From Actinomycetota bacterium (GTDB taxonomy: Bacteria; Actinomycetota; Actinomycetes; Nanopelagicales; Nanopelagicaceae), in the NCBI GenBank assembly GCA_947377725.1, contig CANCGX010000092.1:1-7962 (forward strand): a DNA stretch of 7,962 nt. Reading direction: 5' to 3'. A program made the translations under genes and the position numbers. Positions 7,025-7,962 of the stretch are shown one piece after another. How positions within the stretch are numbered: position 1 is the stretch's first letter; each line of letters opens with the position of its first letter. The notes under the pieces were generated by a model that did no database searches, was not told the origin of the DNA, and worked only from the letters and a program-made list of their open reading frames with translations.

Positions 7025-7962
7025 TTACTTATTCAGGTACTTCGACGATGTTGCAAGTAGATCACTTATTGACTTTTGAACCTTTTTCAACTCATACTCA
7101 AAATCACCAGGTTTGAATCCTTTTTGAGTTGAAATCTCACCAAAATTTGCCACAATTTTGTCAATATTCAAGCGAGTTTCGCGCAAAATGTCACTTGGCT
7201 CGGCAAGGTAGCTTTGAAGTTTAGCTTGCGTAATGATCTCATCAGCGCCTAATCGAACTTGGGTCGCTATATCTTGCAAGGAATCATCCAGATCGGTGTT
7301 AACTGTGCCATCCGGATTCACGACGTCATGAATTAGATCCACTGCAAACTTCTTAATGTCGATTCCGGGTTCTTGTTCGCCTAAAAGATCATCCAGATCG
7401 TCTGCTTTAGTACTTGGCGTGAAGTACTTGGCGCTGTCTGGGCGATTATCTAGTCGAGTAGCCACTTCATCTTCAAAGAAGCCTTCATCAATGGCACGAA
7501 CTTGATCCTTGCTTACTCCAAGCAAAATGGCCGATATTCGTGACCATTTCATTTTTTCCGCCGCTTGGTAATTTGATTGTACGAGTCGTTGATATTCCTC
7601 GTCCAAGTCTTTCAATACTTGCTGCTTCGAGTCGAAGTAGTGATATCTAAATTCACCTTCTTTTAGGCTTCGAATTTCATTGATCAGGTCCAATAACCGC
7701 GAACTTTGGTCAATCTTTTTTTGCGCATTTCGCATCCAACCCATTTTGATTGCTAGTTCTTTATGAGTGTGATTTCGTTCGAGGTATCTGCGCATTAGCA
7801 AGAGTTGGTTTGTAAATGTGTAGTCCTGGTGAGTGAGTTGCATCATCTGCAACGACATTTCAATATCCAGGAAATCAGCAGGCAAGGCGTCTTCTGGAAG
7901 CACGGCAACATCAATGCCTGCTGCCCCGATTTCACGGAGTGCCACTAATCGGGTATTACCAT
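7025..7962 (-). CDS. ParB/sulfiredoxin-fold domain protein (N-terminus outside window)
   Basis: The GTG at 7945 is not the true start: the frame continues to the right edge and the preceding codons spell GNTRLV, so the join reads GNTRLVALREIG. That is the G-x-x-R box of ParB-like proteins, which binds nucleotide in ParB itself. Counting from 7945, residues 29-100 are helical and include a helix-turn-helix-like THKELAIKMGW (60-70), as in the ParB region following its N-terminal domain. Residues about 180-225 are acidic (DDLDDLLGE, TDLDD), and the final 60 residues are helical and may form a coiled coil. Chromosome partitioning is unlikely without a ParA neighbour. ParB-fold proteins also occur in DNA-modification and restriction loci as nucleotidases, nucleases or adaptors, which fits the following SNF2 and nuclease genes. 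The fold is fairly secure; the role is inferred. Confidence 0.78.
   Translation of the reverse strand, partial: GNTRLVALREIGAAGIDVAVLPEDALPADFLDIEMSLQMMQLTHQDYTFTNQLLLMRRYLERNHTHKELAIKMGWMRNAQKKIDQSSRLLDLINEIRSLKEGEFRYHYFDSKQQVLKDLDEEYQRLVQSNYQAAEKMKWSRISAILLGVSKDQVRAIDEGFFEDEVATRLDNRPDSAKYFTPSTKADDLDDLLGEQEPGIDIKKFAVDLIHDVVNPDGTVNTDLDDSLQDIATQVRLGADEIITQAKLQSYLAEPSDILRETRLNIDKIVANFGEISTQKGFKPGDFEYELKKVQKSISDLLATSSKYLNK

Noticed and set aside
7283..7400. 13-base repeat ATCATCCAGATCG at 7283 and 7388
   Set aside because: Both copies encode the same acidic Asp-Leu-Asp-Asp stretch; explained by protein composition.
7409..7433. Direct repeat AGTACTTGGCG with a 14-base period
   Set aside because: Two short copies inside the ParB-like coding sequence, out of codon phase, with no third copy or flanking structure; likely chance or a small slippage.
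7025..7962. Chromosome or plasmid partitioning ParB with nearby parS or origin
   Set aside because: No ParA neighbour and no parS-like inverted repeat seen; the context is SNF2 and nuclease genes.

Overview
The window is densely coded and has no gene-free stretch longer than about 125 bases. By eye it is moderately AT-rich. Ribosome-binding sites are weak, two genes seem to use GTG or TTG starts, and the first gene looks like the actinobacterial (class II) form of the HelD RNA-polymerase helicase. A low-GC actinobacterium is therefore my best guess at the host, with low confidence. I see no rRNA, tRNA, CRISPR array, transposase, integrase or phage structural gene.

Layout. (1) 2-1291 (+) is the C-terminal part of a UvrD-superfamily helicase resembling HelD, cut by the left edge. 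(2) 1281-1907 (-) is an unrecognised 208-residue protein with a four-cysteine zinc-knuckle-like cluster; its 3' end overlaps the helicase 3' end by 11 bases. (3) 1939-3549 (+) is a NERD nuclease domain fused to a UvrD-like helicase, divergent from gene 2 with only 31 bases between start codons. (4) 3549-4058 (+) is an unrecognised reading frame that touches the NERD-helicase stop in a TAATT overlap. It has no ATG, GTG or TTG start until codon 42, yet an internal repeat shows that the upstream part is coding. (5) 4078-7962 (-) is a leftward four-gene run. In transcription order it holds a ParB-like protein (cut by the right edge), a SNF2-type ATPase, a DUF3883-like PD-(D/E)XK nuclease and a stand-alone Mrr N-terminal winged-helix protein.

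Interpretation. Three different helicase or translocase families and two nuclease domains lie within 8 kb, with small orphan proteins between them. This is the texture of a defence island. The leftward run looks like one functional unit: a ParB-fold protein, a SNF2 translocase, a nuclease and a possible DNA-reading domain, together resembling a restriction system whose parts have been split into separate genes. I do not recognise this exact combination as a named system. More components, such as a methyltransferase, could lie beyond the right edge. The NERD-helicase with its coupled small protein may be a second, independent two-gene module. None of these roles is demonstrated by sequence alone.
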